Source: Photobacterium iliopiscarium (lineage in GTDB: Bacteria > Pseudomonadota > Gammaproteobacteria > Enterobacterales > Vibrionaceae). From it: 64,000 bases of DNA. Below the pieces are notes generated by a model. It searched no databases and was not told the origin of the DNA. It saw only the letters and a list, made by a program, of their open reading frames with translations. Of the stretch, positions 30,790 through 39,091 are shown piece by piece. Numbering within the stretch: the stretch's first letter is position 1; every line of letters begins with the position of its first letter. The position numbers and the translations under genes are program-made. The stretch covers positions 186,001 through 250,000 of the forward strand of contig NZ_PYOO01000002.1 in assembly GCF_003026395.1 (NCBI RefSeq), given 5' to 3'.

Positions 30790-30821
30790 ACCGTCACTGT
30801 TAGGATTGGTTTATTCCAGAC

Positions 30822-30868
30822 GTAAAAAAGCCGCTGTAAAAACAGCGGCTTTCTTGAATGTGGCGGAG
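30822..30868 (-). repeat. Duplicated tRNA-Ser terminator and 3' end, outer copy
   Basis: These 47 bases are identical to 30939-30985. On the minus strand they read the end of a tRNA-Ser (CTCCGCCA), a spacer, and the terminator hairpin AAGCCGCTG / CAGCGGCTT with a T run. Confidence 0.92.
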
Positions 30869-30905
30869 CTGCTTCGAGGATTAGCGGATTTGAACCCTGC
30901 TTTAC
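30861..30905 (-). pseudogene. tRNA-Ser remnant (3' third only)
   Basis: On the minus strand CAGGGTTCAAATCCGCT resembles a T arm with a broken stem, and CTCCGCCA is an intact acceptor end identical to that of the tRNA-Ser(UGA) next to it. No anticodon arm or D arm can be recognised upstream, so this is a decayed or partial copy rather than a gene. Confidence 0.6.
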
Positions 30906-30938
30906 TTACTCGGTCTAAACTCCCACTTTTATTTAGAT

Positions 30939-30977
30939 GTAAAAAAGCCGCTGTAAAAACAGCGGCTTTCTTGAATG
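30939..30977 (-). terminator. Terminator of the tRNA-Ser pair
   Basis: AAGCCGCTG-TTTTTA-CAGCGGCTTTTTT on the minus strand, just after the 3' end of tRNA-Ser(UGA). Inner copy of the 47-base duplication. Confidence 0.9.
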
Positions 30978-31068
30978 TGGCGGAGAGATAGGGATTTGAA
31001 CCCTAGATACGCTATAAACGTATGCTGGTTTTCAAGACCAGTGCTTTCAACCGCTCAGCCATCTCTCC
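30978..31068 (-). tRNA. tRNA-Ser (anticodon UGA)
   Basis: The minus strand reads GGAGAGATGGCTGAG at the 5' end, an anticodon stem CTGGT / ACCAG enclosing CTTGAAA (anticodon TGA), a long serine-type variable arm, a T arm with GGGTTCAAATCCC, and an encoded CCA. The acceptor stem pairs GGAGAGA with TCTCTCC. It lies 27 bases after tRNA-Ser(GGA), in the same transcript. Confidence 0.96.
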
Positions 31069-31095
31069 AATTTTTGTATCTCTTTAAAAGAGATA

Positions 31096-31183
31096 TGGCG
31101 GTGAGGGAGGGATTCGAACCCTCGATACGTTGCCGTATACACACTTTCCAGGCGTGCTCCTTCAGCCACTCGGACACCTCACC
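31096..31183 (-). tRNA. tRNA-Ser (anticodon GGA)
   Basis: The minus strand reads GGTGAGGTGTCCGAGTGGC at the 5' end, an anticodon arm CACGC-CTGGAAA-GTGTG (anticodon GGA), a long variable arm, GGGTTCGAATCCC and an encoded CCA. The acceptor stem pairs GGTGAGG with CCTCACC. First gene of the serine tRNA pair. Confidence 0.96.
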
Positions 31184-31222
31184 ACATTGTTGCCAACAAC
31201 GCTTTGCTTGTCGACGGCGTGT

Positions 31223-31251
31223 AATATATTGATTTATGGGATCTGGGTCAA
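31223..31251 (-). promoter_or_regulatory. Promoter of the tRNA-Ser operon
   Basis: On the minus strand TTGACC and TATATT are separated by 17 bases, followed by ACACGCCG, a GC-rich discriminator typical of stringently controlled stable-RNA promoters. It lies about 40 bases upstream of tRNA-Ser(GGA). Confidence 0.8.
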
Positions 31252-31346
31252 GGGTTTTTATTGAAGTTTTTTCTGTTTGCTGACTTATACTGCAATTTGC
31301 ATTGTTCTTATACCAAAACCATGACTTACTCTCATTTGAAAACAAT

Positions 31347-31370
31347 AAAAGCACCTCTGAGGGTGCTTTC
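31347..31370 (-). terminator. Terminator of alaE
   Basis: AAAGCACC-CTCAGA-GGTGCTTTT on the minus strand, shortly after the alaE stop. Confidence 0.8.
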
Positions 31371-31397
31371 GATTAATAGCAATAAAGTTAACACAGG

Positions 31398-31853
31398 TTA
31401 AATAAGAGGTTGAGCACTCGCTGTAACACGGAACATTTTACGACAAAACTCAAGAAATTGACCATAAACCACACCTAGTGCGCCTGACACTAAAATGTTA
31501 CTCATTACCGCAGCAATGATTTGTTCTTTATTTGCACCAACAGCCAAAAGAATGCAGGCGTAAATAGGCGACTGAAAGACAACATAGGCCACCATATCTG
31601 ATAACCCTTTCATCCATCGTGTTGGCGATAACTTACGACCCCAACCAATAACATAATCACGGAACATACCGTAGGGCCATGCAATCGCAATATTAATCGG
31701 AATGGATAACGTACGTGATGCTAATGACTGTTCAAAAGACATACCTGAAATAAAAACTTCAATCATCATTCCAGTAATAAAGCTAAACACCACCATTGCA
31801 AATATATCTGCGGCGGCATTTCTAACTCTAAATGGCACTTTAATCACAGACAT
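31398..31853 (-). CDS. alaE: L-alanine exporter AlaE
   Basis: AlaE exports L-alanine across the inner membrane and prevents toxic accumulation. The 151 residues match E. coli AlaE (149) along the length: AVADTFAMVV-like DIFAMVVFSF, EVFISGMSFEQSLASR, IPINIAIAWPYGMFRDYV, DMVAYVVFQSPIYACILL and SGALGVVYGQFLEFCRKMF. Four hydrophobic helices are visible. It is a single-gene unit with its own terminator; the roughly 315 bases upstream hold its promoter and the yhjX terminator. Confidence 0.94.
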   Translation of the reverse strand: MSVIKVPFRVRNAAADIFAMVVFSFITGMMIEVFISGMSFEQSLASRTLSIPINIAIAWPYGMFRDYVIGWGRKLSPTRWMKGLSDMVAYVVFQSPIYACILLAVGANKEQIIAAVMSNILVSGALGVVYGQFLEFCRKMFRVTASAQPLI

Positions 31854-32108
31854 CCACTTCCCTTACTCTAGCAAAATCAACCAGTATTGGTTCTACATAC
31901 GTTACTTAAAACTGCCTAATTAACACCATGCAGTTCATGTGCGAATTAAAACAGCTTTTTTATAAAATAAGGTTCTGTATTTGATGTTGGTTTCGAGTTA
32001 ATAACTACTATTTGAATTAAATGTAGGGTTTTTATCTAGTTTAGAAATAACCATTAGAGCATTTAATTGTCACTATTAGTTTCTTTAATACTGCAAATTA
32101 ATAACAAC
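31854..32108. promoter_or_regulatory. AT-rich region upstream of alaE
   Basis: No gene seen. It should contain the leftward alaE promoter; no distinctive operator is visible. Confidence 0.4.
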
Positions 32109-32140
32109 GAAAAATCCGAATTTAAGTGTAAATTCGGATT
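32109..32140 (-). terminator. Terminator of yhjX
   Basis: AATCCGAATTT / AAATTCGGATT perfect 11-bp arms with a T run on the minus-strand side. Confidence 0.85.
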
Positions 32141-32168
32141 AGTTATTTATATGTATTTATCAGGCTTA

Positions 32169-33368
32169 TTACGCCAAAGATGGCTGTGGTAATTTAGGTA
32201 ACTTAATCGTTAGCGCAATAATCAATGAAACAATTAACAACGCAAACATTAAGTAGAACGTTGCAATAAAACCGCCGAAGATAGAAGCGACAATTGAACC
32301 AATGAAACTACCGACACCAAACCCTAAATAAATGATACCGTAATTTTTAGTAAGGTTATTCAAACCAAAGAAATCACTGACTAATGAAGGGAATACAGTA
32401 ATTGTGCCACCAAAACTAAAGGCAATACAAGCAACCGCAACATAGAAACTCATCTGACTTTGATGAGCAAATAATAAAGCACACACACCGATTAGACATA
32501 CAGCTAATGATATTGCGACAACTTTAGTACGTGCCATTTTATCTGATAATACACCTAAGACTAACCGACCACCTAAGTTAGCAACAGCAATAATAGCCAC
32601 ACTAGATGCAGCAACATCTAATGATAAGTGTACGTAGCCCTGACCGATGTCTTTTGCAACACCAATAACGTACAAACCACTCATACAAACAGTTAAGAAA
32701 ACTAAAGCTAACATCCAAAATTGAGGACATTTCATTGATTGTGAAAGACTAAAATCACGTACTTCTGTAGCAGATTCTGTGGCAGATACTTGTTGTTTAG
32801 GAGCATCTTTCATCATTAAGCCACCAATAATGACCATGACCATTGCAATAATACCCCAGTAATCAAATGTGCTTTCTAAACCATTGTGCTCAAGGAAATA
32901 CATATTGATGAATTTAAAACCTAAACTTCCTAAACCATACGCACCAATCGCACAGGCAGAAATTAACCCTTTACGCTCAGGGAAAAATTTAACACAGTTA
33001 GATAAGGTCATTAAGTAACCCGTACCGTCAGCAAAGCCAATTAACAAGCCCGCAAAGATATATAACAACCAAATATTGGTGGCATGCGCTGTGAGTAATA
33101 AACTCGCACCCAATAGAATACCCGCCCCTAGAGTAACGTTACGCACCCCGAAACGCTCTTGCATTTTACCCGCCATTGATGATGCAACTGCTAATGCCAA
33201 GCTCATAATACCAAAAGAAAAAGCAACACGACTGACAGGCTCAGATAACTTACCTGCAAGTTGGGAATTAAATAAACTCCAAGTATAAACTGAACCTAAA
33301 GCAAACTGAGTAATAACAGTGCCAAGTAACGTGAAATAACGGCTACGACTGGTAATTTGAGTGGTCAT
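32169..33368 (-). CDS. yhjX: MFS transporter YhjX (pyruvate-induced)
   Basis: A 399-residue major-facilitator transporter of the oxalate/formate antiporter-like group with twelve predicted helices, a central charged loop around residues 190-205 and the MFS-type motif region GKMQERFGVR near residue 66. It resembles E. coli YhjX, which is induced through the YpdA/YpdB system in response to pyruvate. Here the ypdBA genes lie directly upstream in the same orientation and a direct repeat like the YpdB site lies between them, which supports the name. The transported compound is not proven. A clear AAAAGGA ribosome site precedes the ATG. Confidence 0.85.
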   Translation of the reverse strand: MTTQITSRSRYFTLLGTVITQFALGSVYTWSLFNSQLAGKLSEPVSRVAFSFGIMSLALAVASSMAGKMQERFGVRNVTLGAGILLGASLLLTAHATNIWLLYIFAGLLIGFADGTGYLMTLSNCVKFFPERKGLISACAIGAYGLGSLGFKFINMYFLEHNGLESTFDYWGIIAMVMVIIGGLMMKDAPKQQVSATESATEVRDFSLSQSMKCPQFWMLALVFLTVCMSGLYVIGVAKDIGQGYVHLSLDVAASSVAIIAVANLGGRLVLGVLSDKMARTKVVAISLAVCLIGVCALLFAHQSQMSFYVAVACIAFSFGGTITVFPSLVSDFFGLNNLTKNYGIIYLGFGVGSFIGSIVASIFGGFIATFYLMFALLIVSLIIALTIKLPKLPQPSLA

Positions 33369-33502
33369 GGTGACGTCCTTTTTTCGGTGAAATACTCAAG
33401 GCTATATTGCAGATTGCCTTGCTGCTGTTCACCAAAATACGACAATAACCATAGATAACAAGGGGGTAATAAAACAATAAAATCAATGGTAACGTATAAG
33501 GA

Positions 33503-33532
33503 ATAAAATGCAGTATAGCGGCATGAAATGCA
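33503..33532 (-). promoter_or_regulatory. Putative YpdB (LytTR) binding site in front of yhjX
   Basis: On the minus strand TGCATTTCAT and TGCATTTTAT form a direct repeat with a period of 20 bases, about 140-165 bases upstream of the yhjX start. E. coli YpdB binds a direct repeat of GGCATTTCAT upstream of yhjX; nine of ten bases agree in the first copy and eight in the second. Confidence 0.75.
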
Positions 33533-33558
33533 TTTTGCCGCTAATCATATATTGGGAT

Positions 33559-34290
33559 TTACAACTGCATTAGGCTACGAAAAGCTTTTAAATTACTACG
33601 ACTCACAGGGATCTGTTGATCAACATGATCCATTTTTATCATATAAGTACTATTGACCCATGGAATAATTTCTTTAACGTTATTAATATTTATACAATAA
33701 GAACGATGACACCGGAAAAAATCACTAACGGGTAAACGCAACATTAATTCACTGATTGTCATCGGTGCCACAAAACACCCTTCCGTAGTATAAACGTGTG
33801 TTACTTTTTCATGGGCAATTGCACAACAAATATCGTGGATCGCAGTAACATGAATGTGATTATTGAGCATTAAATTAATACTCTGACTACGTGTGTTCGT
33901 TGCAATTTGTGGCGGTTTTTTCTCTTGAGCACGCACCTGTAACTTAGCTAATAACCCTATTATCCGTTGCTCATTAAGAGGCTTCAGTAAATAGTCAACC
34001 GCTTCTAATTCAAATGCGTCTACTGCATATTCTTTATACGCAGTAGTAAATACGATTTGAGGTTTATGGGAAAATTGAGCAATATTTCGAGCTAACAACA
34101 TACCGTCAATTGACGGAACATTAATATCTAAAAAAACAATATCAACTTTATTAGACTGCAAAAATTTAAAAGCATCTAAACCATCATCAAATGCGGCTAC
34201 AATATTAATGATGCTATGTTTTTCAACTAAATAAGTTAATTCTTCACGAGCTAGGTATTCATCTTCGACTATCAAGGCGTTTAATCGCAT
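33559..34290 (-). CDS. ypdB: LytTR-family response regulator YpdB
   Basis: A 243-residue response regulator: an N-terminal receiver domain (1-120) with acidic E9/D10, phosphoacceptor D55 in VFLDINVPS and K103 in LLKPLNEQR, and a C-terminal LytTR DNA-binding domain (about 140-243) with FFRCHRSYCININNVKEI and PVSRSNLKAFRSLM. The protein matches E. coli YpdB closely. It lies four bases from the kinase gene stop, so the two are co-translated, and it is followed by yhjX, the known target in E. coli. Confidence 0.93.
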   Translation of the reverse strand: MRLNALIVEDEYLAREELTYLVEKHSIINIVAAFDDGLDAFKFLQSNKVDIVFLDINVPSIDGMLLARNIAQFSHKPQIVFTTAYKEYAVDAFELEAVDYLLKPLNEQRIIGLLAKLQVRAQEKKPPQIATNTRSQSINLMLNNHIHVTAIHDICCAIAHEKVTHVYTTEGCFVAPMTISELMLRLPVSDFFRCHRSYCININNVKEIIPWVNSTYMIKMDHVDQQIPVSRSNLKAFRSLMQL

Positions 34291-34294
34291 GATA

Positions 34295-35947
34295 TTAATC
34301 CTGTTCTTTTATAAAAAATTGCATACTCGTTCCCTGCTCAAGACGACTAATATGCAATCCTTCGCTATATAATAATAATAACCGCTGATGGACATTATTA
34401 AGTCCAATATGGTGCGAATCTATTTTGCTTTGATACAACTTATCGATAATTTCCTGATCAATACCAACGCCAGTATCAGTGATAGTGATCACCACATCAT
34501 CCTCACATTTCTTTACCGAAATAACGACTTTACCTGCCACACGAGAGGGTTGAATACCATGTAAAATAGCATTTTCAACGAGAGGCTGAATCAATAAGCA
34601 TGGTATGCGAGGATGGACATCATCAATATCAAACACCGCCTCTAATTTTGAACCGAAACGTGCTTGTTCAATGGCAACATAATCACGTACCTGTTGAATT
34701 TCTTCTTGAATATCAATTAATTCAACATCTCGTTCTAAATTATATCGTAAAAAATCGGCTAAATTAGCAATAAGCTGTCGCGCTTCATCTGGACGAATAC
34801 GGATTAAGGTCGAAATAGCGTTAAGTGCATTAAATAAAAAGTGTGGGTTTATTTTACTTTGTAGGGCTGAAAACTCCGCTTTTGCTGCCATTTGCTTTAA
34901 TTGTTCAATCCGTGAAACTTCCATTTGAGTGGATATGATTTGAGATAAACCAATTGCCATTTCACGCAATGACATACGAATATGATCGGGCTGACAATAA
35001 AATATTTTAAGGGTGCCACTCACCTCACCGTTTTCCCAAAGTGGAATAATAAGTAATGAATGAAAATTATGAACATTGAGGTTGTTACTGATGATTTGCT
35101 CACCACTTTCTACTGCTTGACGTGTCATTTGGCTGATTTTATGGTGCGCATCTAAAAAATGTTCTTCACCACGGCCAACATAAGCACGCACATCTTGCGT
35201 ATTAGTAATCGCTACAGCATCTGCTCCCGTATAAAAACGAATAATACTGCATACTTTTTGTAACGCATTACGGTTATTAATACGAAAGTAAGGTAAGGTT
35301 TTATTGGCAATTTCAAGGGCGAGCTTTGCTTGCTGAGCTGCAATAAGATCTTGTTCTTCATCAAGATCTTGTACTAACTTAATAATTAAACCAATCGATA
35401 ATGTACCAAGAATCATTGGAAAACTAATATGCGTAACAATATTGTAAGCCAGTGCTTTATTGTGTGATAACGCCACAATCAATACCATCGTCAGTATTTC
35501 ACAACACATTCCCGCTAAAATACCCAATTGAGCATAATTTTTTTTAGCACACTTACAATGGATCCAGGTTGCTAACAAGCCCGCAAAAATACTCGTTATT
35601 AAGCACGCTACCGATGTTGGGCCATCAACATCAATTAAATAACGATGAATACCCGCAATAATACCCGCGGGAATACCAATCCACGGTCCAAAAATAATGC
35701 CACCAGACAGCACTGCAATAATACGTACATTAACAAGAGAGCCATCAACATTTAAACCGGTATAAGTACTAAATACCGCAAATAAAATAAACAATGCTGA
35801 GATCATCGCGGTTTCAACAGGTCGTCGATGGGTTTTCTTTACTATTGATTGAAACAATTGAGTACGCGTTAATAAAAATAATGTCATCAACATCAATGCT
35901 GCACGTTCAAATACAGCCAATAACATCATAAATTGTTCGCTATACAT
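34295..35947 (-). CDS. ypdA: LytS-type sensor histidine kinase YpdA
   Basis: The 550-residue kinase has a 5TM LYT sensor region (about 1-195, with SLVNVRIIAVLSGGIIFGP and GIIAGIHRYLIDV), a GAF-like domain (about 215-345) and the His_kinase/HATPase pair with phosphoacceptor H369 in SKINPHFLFNALNAIS and ATP-binding QPLVENAILHGI and DTGVGID segments. E. coli YpdA responds to external pyruvate. It is the first gene of the ypdA-ypdB-yhjX arrangement, suggesting an autonomous pyruvate-response module. Confidence 0.93.
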   Translation of the reverse strand: MYSEQFMMLLAVFERAALMLMTLFLLTRTQLFQSIVKKTHRRPVETAMISALFILFAVFSTYTGLNVDGSLVNVRIIAVLSGGIIFGPWIGIPAGIIAGIHRYLIDVDGPTSVACLITSIFAGLLATWIHCKCAKKNYAQLGILAGMCCEILTMVLIVALSHNKALAYNIVTHISFPMILGTLSIGLIIKLVQDLDEEQDLIAAQQAKLALEIANKTLPYFRINNRNALQKVCSIIRFYTGADAVAITNTQDVRAYVGRGEEHFLDAHHKISQMTRQAVESGEQIISNNLNVHNFHSLLIIPLWENGEVSGTLKIFYCQPDHIRMSLREMAIGLSQIISTQMEVSRIEQLKQMAAKAEFSALQSKINPHFLFNALNAISTLIRIRPDEARQLIANLADFLRYNLERDVELIDIQEEIQQVRDYVAIEQARFGSKLEAVFDIDDVHPRIPCLLIQPLVENAILHGIQPSRVAGKVVISVKKCEDDVVITITDTGVGIDQEIIDKLYQSKIDSHHIGLNNVHQRLLLLYSEGLHISRLEQGTSMQFFIKEQD

Positions 35948-36249
35948 TGCTTCACCTTAACCATAAGTAAAATTATGAGACGCTTAAACTTGTTTTAACA
36001 ACGTAAATCCGCTATGTCCTTAATGATTATGTTATTAGTAAAGCCATCATGTTTTAATTAAAATCAAAAATAACCAATTTAATGTCAGTAACCGTAATTT
36101 GTGCCTCTTTTTTGATGCAATATGATAAATATTGTTGACCGTGACTAGGTTGTTATCAAGAGACTGTTACAATAGTGGTATAAAGTTCAGCGGTACATGT
36201 ATAGTAAATGTACCCGAACACTTAATCATTATTAAGCTGAGATTGTTTT
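35948..36249. promoter_or_regulatory. Divergent region ypdA / UPF0149 gene
   Basis: About 300 bases without a gene. An inverted repeat GGTACAT (36192) / ATGTACC (36208) lies about 40-60 bases before the UPF0149 start and could be an operator or a 5' hairpin. Confidence 0.4.
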
Positions 36250-36825
36250 ATGCCTTCACAACTAAGTACTATCCTAGAAAACTCTCAACTAGCAGATCAA
36301 TTGCTACCTGAATCACAAACTCGCGGTTTTATTACGGCAATGGCAGCAGCCCCGCACCTGATTGATCCAACTGAATGGTTAGCATTTATGTGGGGCGGTG
36401 AAGAAACATCACCGTTCGATAGCCATGAAGACTTAGAAAATTACGCAAAAGCAATCATTGCAATCTGGAATGAAGCTCGTGCAGCATTATTTGAAAGTAC
36501 TTGGCAGTGGCCTGAAGGCTGTGCATTAGACGATAGCCAAATTGTTACTGACGCTACCAGTAATTTCTGCGAAGGTATGTTGCAAGGTTGGCAATTAGCC
36601 CGTGATGACTGGGAAACAATTATGCCACCAGAAAGTGAAGATAATGCACTACTTGGTGGTGTGTTACTTTCTTTCAGCTTATTATTTGATCCTGAAACAG
36701 CATTAGAAGCGCTTAAAGAGCAAAACGCTGATGCACTGGCGCAGTTTGAAGAAATCTTCAACGCGATCCCTGTTATGCTATGTGGCCTAACACAACGTGG
36801 GGCACAATTAGTTGCCGCCCAGTAA
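36250..36825 (+). CDS. UPF0149 (YgfB/YecA) family protein
   Basis: The 191-residue acidic protein has the all-helical UPF0149 signature: RGFITAMAAAPHLIDPTEWLAFMWGG near residue 24, NFCEGMLQGW around 116 and a helical C-terminal half. It lacks the C-terminal zinc (SEC-C) motif seen in E. coli YecA, so it is nearer the YgfB-like short group. The function is unknown; the fold is cytosolic. The gene stands alone, closed by a hairpin. Confidence 0.85.
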   Translation: MPSQLSTILENSQLADQLLPESQTRGFITAMAAAPHLIDPTEWLAFMWGGEETSPFDSHEDLENYAKAIIAIWNEARAALFESTWQWPEGCALDDSQIVTDATSNFCEGMLQGWQLARDDWETIMPPESEDNALLGGVLLSFSLLFDPETALEALKEQNADALAQFEEIFNAIPVMLCGLTQRGAQLVAAQ

Positions 36826-36845
36826 TAGTTGACTGAAATAGCAAT

Positions 36846-36903
36846 AAAAAAGGCGAATCGATTCTGTTAACTCAAATAAGTATCAGAACGGGTCGCCTTT
36901 TCT
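36846..36903. terminator. Terminator between the UPF0149 gene and nadA
   Basis: AAAAGGCGA and TCGCCTTTT pair across a long loop that contains a smaller TTCTG/CAGAA stem; A and T runs on both sides make it bidirectional. Confidence 0.75.
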
Positions 36904-36924
36904 TTTGTTACAGTAAGTAATTAC

Positions 36925-37986
36925 TTACGCATTACCTTTCACTTGCAACTGTAACTCAGCTGCAAAATCTAACATTCTATTGAGTGGAATAAGCGACTTC
37001 ACACGTACCGCTTCATCAACAAAAATCTCATGCTGTGAGCCACCTTCAGCCAAGGCTGTATAAATAGCTTTTAAGCCATTCATCGCCATCCACGGACAAT
37101 GAGCACAACTGCGACACGTAGCACCAGCCCCTGCCGTCGGCGCTTCAATTAATTCTTTATTTGGCACCATTTGCTGCATCTTAAAGAAGATACCTTTATC
37201 GGTTGCCACAATTAATTTGGTCTGCGGTAATGTTGTCGCAGCTTTTATTAATTGACTGGTTGAACCGACAGCATCAGCGAGTGCAACCACACTGGCAGGT
37301 GACTCTGGATGCACCAAAATAGCTGCATCTGGGTGTAGGTGCTTCATCTGTTTTAGGGCTTGTGCTGAAAACTCATCATGCACAATACACTCCCCTTGCC
37401 ACAATAACATTTCAGCGCCAGTTTGCTTTTGAATATAGCCACCTAAATGGCGATCTGGCCCCCAAATAATTTTATGCCCTTCACTGTCTAAATGATCAAT
37501 GATTTCTAACGCGATACTCGATGTTACCACCCAATCAGCGCGGGCTTTTACTGCGGCAGAAGTATTTGCATAAACCACTACTGTATGATCAGGATGCTGA
37601 TCACAAAACGCAGTAAAAGCATCAACAGGACAACCAAGATCGAGCGAACATTCAGCCTCTAAGGTTGGCATTAAGACCGTTTTTTCAGGCGTTAATATTT
37701 TTGCAGATTCACCCATAAATCGCACCCCGCAAACAATCAATGTTGTTGCTGAATGTTGATTACCAAAGCGCGCCATTTCAAGTGAATCACCAACGAAACC
37801 TCCCGTCGCTTCAGCGAGAGCCTGAATCTCGGGATCAGTATAATAGTGAGCTATTAGTACGGCATTATTGTTCTTTAGTCGTTGTTGGATTTCTTTAATG
37901 TAAACCTGCTTTTCATGCTCCGATAAAAGCGCAGGTTTGGCTGGAAATGGATAGATCATTTCCGATGGATCAAATGCAATATTCAT
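36925..37986 (-). CDS. nadA: Quinolinate synthase NadA
   Basis: NadA condenses iminoaspartate with dihydroxyacetone phosphate to quinolinate in de novo NAD synthesis and carries a [4Fe-4S] cluster. The 353 residues match the family: [10 protein letters not shown] near residue 45, [25 protein letters not shown], the conserved HPESPASVV and the C-terminal [11 protein letters not shown] with a cluster cysteine. Length equals E. coli NadA (347). The ATG at 37986 is the natural start. The gene is the left end of the tol-pal neighbourhood, as in E. coli where nadA lies next to ybgF. Confidence 0.97.
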   Translation of the reverse strand: MNIAFDPSEMIYPFPAKPALLSEHEKQVYIKEIQQRLKNNNAVLIAHYYTDPEIQALAEATGGFVGDSLEMARFGNQHSATTLIVCGVRFMGESAKILTPEKTVLMPTLEAECSLDLGCPVDAFTAFCDQHPDHTVVVYANTSAAVKARADWVVTSSIALEIIDHLDSEGHKIIWGPDRHLGGYIQKQTGAEMLLWQGECIVHDEFSAQALKQMKHLHPDAAILVHPESPASVVALADAVGSTSQLIKAATTLPQTKLIVATDKGIFFKMQQMVPNKELIEAPTAGAGATCRSCAHCPWMAMNGLKAIYTALAEGGSQHEIFVDEAVRVKSLIPLNRMLDFAAELQLQVKGNA

Positions 37987-38355
37987 TATTCATTTGCTCG
38001 TCAGCATTCCTTACATGTTTGATCATTATACGCATGATTTTGTAAATATCATCTTTAACCAATAAACATTTATATAACATTACAGACATGGAAAAACACC
38101 ACCATAAAATAATTCATACCTATCATGAATACATAAAAGTGAAAAATTATTAATTTTATGTTGAGAATCCTCTGAGAACATCTCAGAAAAAATATTATTG
38201 ACGTGCATCACAGTTTTGAAACTTACAATATTAAATAATATCTTATCGCTTTAAAAGCAATGATTTAACTACCTGTAGAAGAGGTGAGACATTGGTGAAT
38301 GTCTATAACTATCATCAAGCTAGCCCTTACGGCATATAATTATAAATTAGGCCGA
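37987..38355. promoter_or_regulatory. nadA upstream region, possible small RNA
   Basis: No gene is seen for about 370 bases. A TTGACG at about 38198 and the hairpin-plus-T-run on the plus strand at 38356-38390 could bound a short rightward transcript of up to about 150 bases. I do not recognise the RNA. Confidence 0.3.
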
Positions 38356-38390
38356 AAAGCCTTTCTCACTTGAGGAAGGCTTTATTTTTT
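38356..38390. terminator. Hairpin terminator overlapping the 3' end of the 125-residue gene
   Basis: AAAGCCTT (38356-38363) pairs with AAGGCTTT (38376-38383), followed by A and six T on the plus strand and by four T on the minus strand. The TGA of the leftward gene lies inside the loop. Confidence 0.7.
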
Positions 38391-38743
38391 AATGTTAGAC
38401 TATTTTTTGAAACACAAAAAAAGGTGTTAATAATTTCTTTTGGCAAATGTGTATTACTCAACACTTTTACTATATTGATGTTTTGACCAAAAAAAACATA
38501 TGTTTCAAGTTCTGTAACAGAAATAGGTCGATTAGAATGCTCAAAAATATACTTTATAAATCGATAATTACCACTGCCATCACGTACCGAAATTATTTTC
38601 TTGCCATCACACAAAACCGTTTTAGTCTTATCATCAAAATATAAATGTTTTTCTTTATTATCAAAAGACATTAATAAATAAATATAAGAAACAACCGTTA
38701 CGATACAAAAAAAGATAAGCATCACAATAATAAAGAGATCCAT
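38366..38743 (-). CDS. Small membrane-anchored hypothetical protein with possible winged-helix domain
   Basis: A 125-residue product with one N-terminal membrane helix (about 3-26) and a soluble part. The segment from about residue 34 (LYFDDKTKTVLCDGKK) to about 90 (PISVTELETYVFF) resembles the beta-strand plus helix pattern at the start of OmpR/ToxR-type winged-helix domains, but it is short and I am not sure. Third of three small genes between cpoB and nadA, starting nine bases after the previous one. AT-rich codon use. Function unknown. Confidence 0.6.
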   Translation of the reverse strand: MDLFIIVMLIFFCIVTVVSYIYLLMSFDNKEKHLYFDDKTKTVLCDGKKIISVRDGSGNYRFIKYIFEHSNRPISVTELETYVFFGQNINIVKVLSNTHLPKEIINTFFCVSKNSLTLKNKAFLK

Positions 38744-38752
38744 CTATCTAAC

Positions 38753-39073
38753 CTATTGAGCCTTTTCACATATTTTAGAAATATTCTTTACAGTTACCCA
38801 ATGACGAAATTGCTGGCGATCACTTTGACATAACGTAGCAATTGAACCAGTTTGTGCCGTCCAACCATCTTGCTTCCATAATTTTATTTTAGCTAAAATC
38901 GCGGCTTCTGAATCCGTATTATGCAATGATTGCTCAATAATATTAAATGCATTCGCCCCAGCCATTTTAGTAGCATAATTATGATTCATTGTCGTGCCAT
39001 ACATAAATATGCCACCAGTAATCCAACCAGACAAAGCCAATAACACTAAGAATACCGACATTAATTTATTCAT
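38753..39073 (-). CDS. Small exported or anchored hypothetical protein, WTAQTGS family copy 2
   Basis: The 106-residue protein has a hydrophobic N-terminus (about 5-25) acting as signal anchor, then a helical region and the sequence GWTAQTGSIATLC, ending in ISKICEKAQ with a second cysteine. It is a tandem paralogue of the upstream gene: same layout, NAFNIIEQSL versus NAYNIVSQSL, WTAQTGS shared, both cysteines conserved, suggesting a periplasmic disulfide. GAGG precedes its ATG by nine bases. The family is not known to me. Confidence 0.7.
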   Translation of the reverse strand: MNKLMSVFLVLLALSGWITGGIFMYGTTMNHNYATKMAGANAFNIIEQSLHNTDSEAAILAKIKLWKQDGWTAQTGSIATLCQSDRQQFRHWVTVKNISKICEKAQ

Positions 39074-39091
39074 AAAAAATAACCTCAGTAG

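Noticed and set aside
30782..31354. Frames across the tRNA-Ser pair and its terminators
   Set aside because: They run through intact tRNA genes and terminator hairpins and have no ribosome site or domain.
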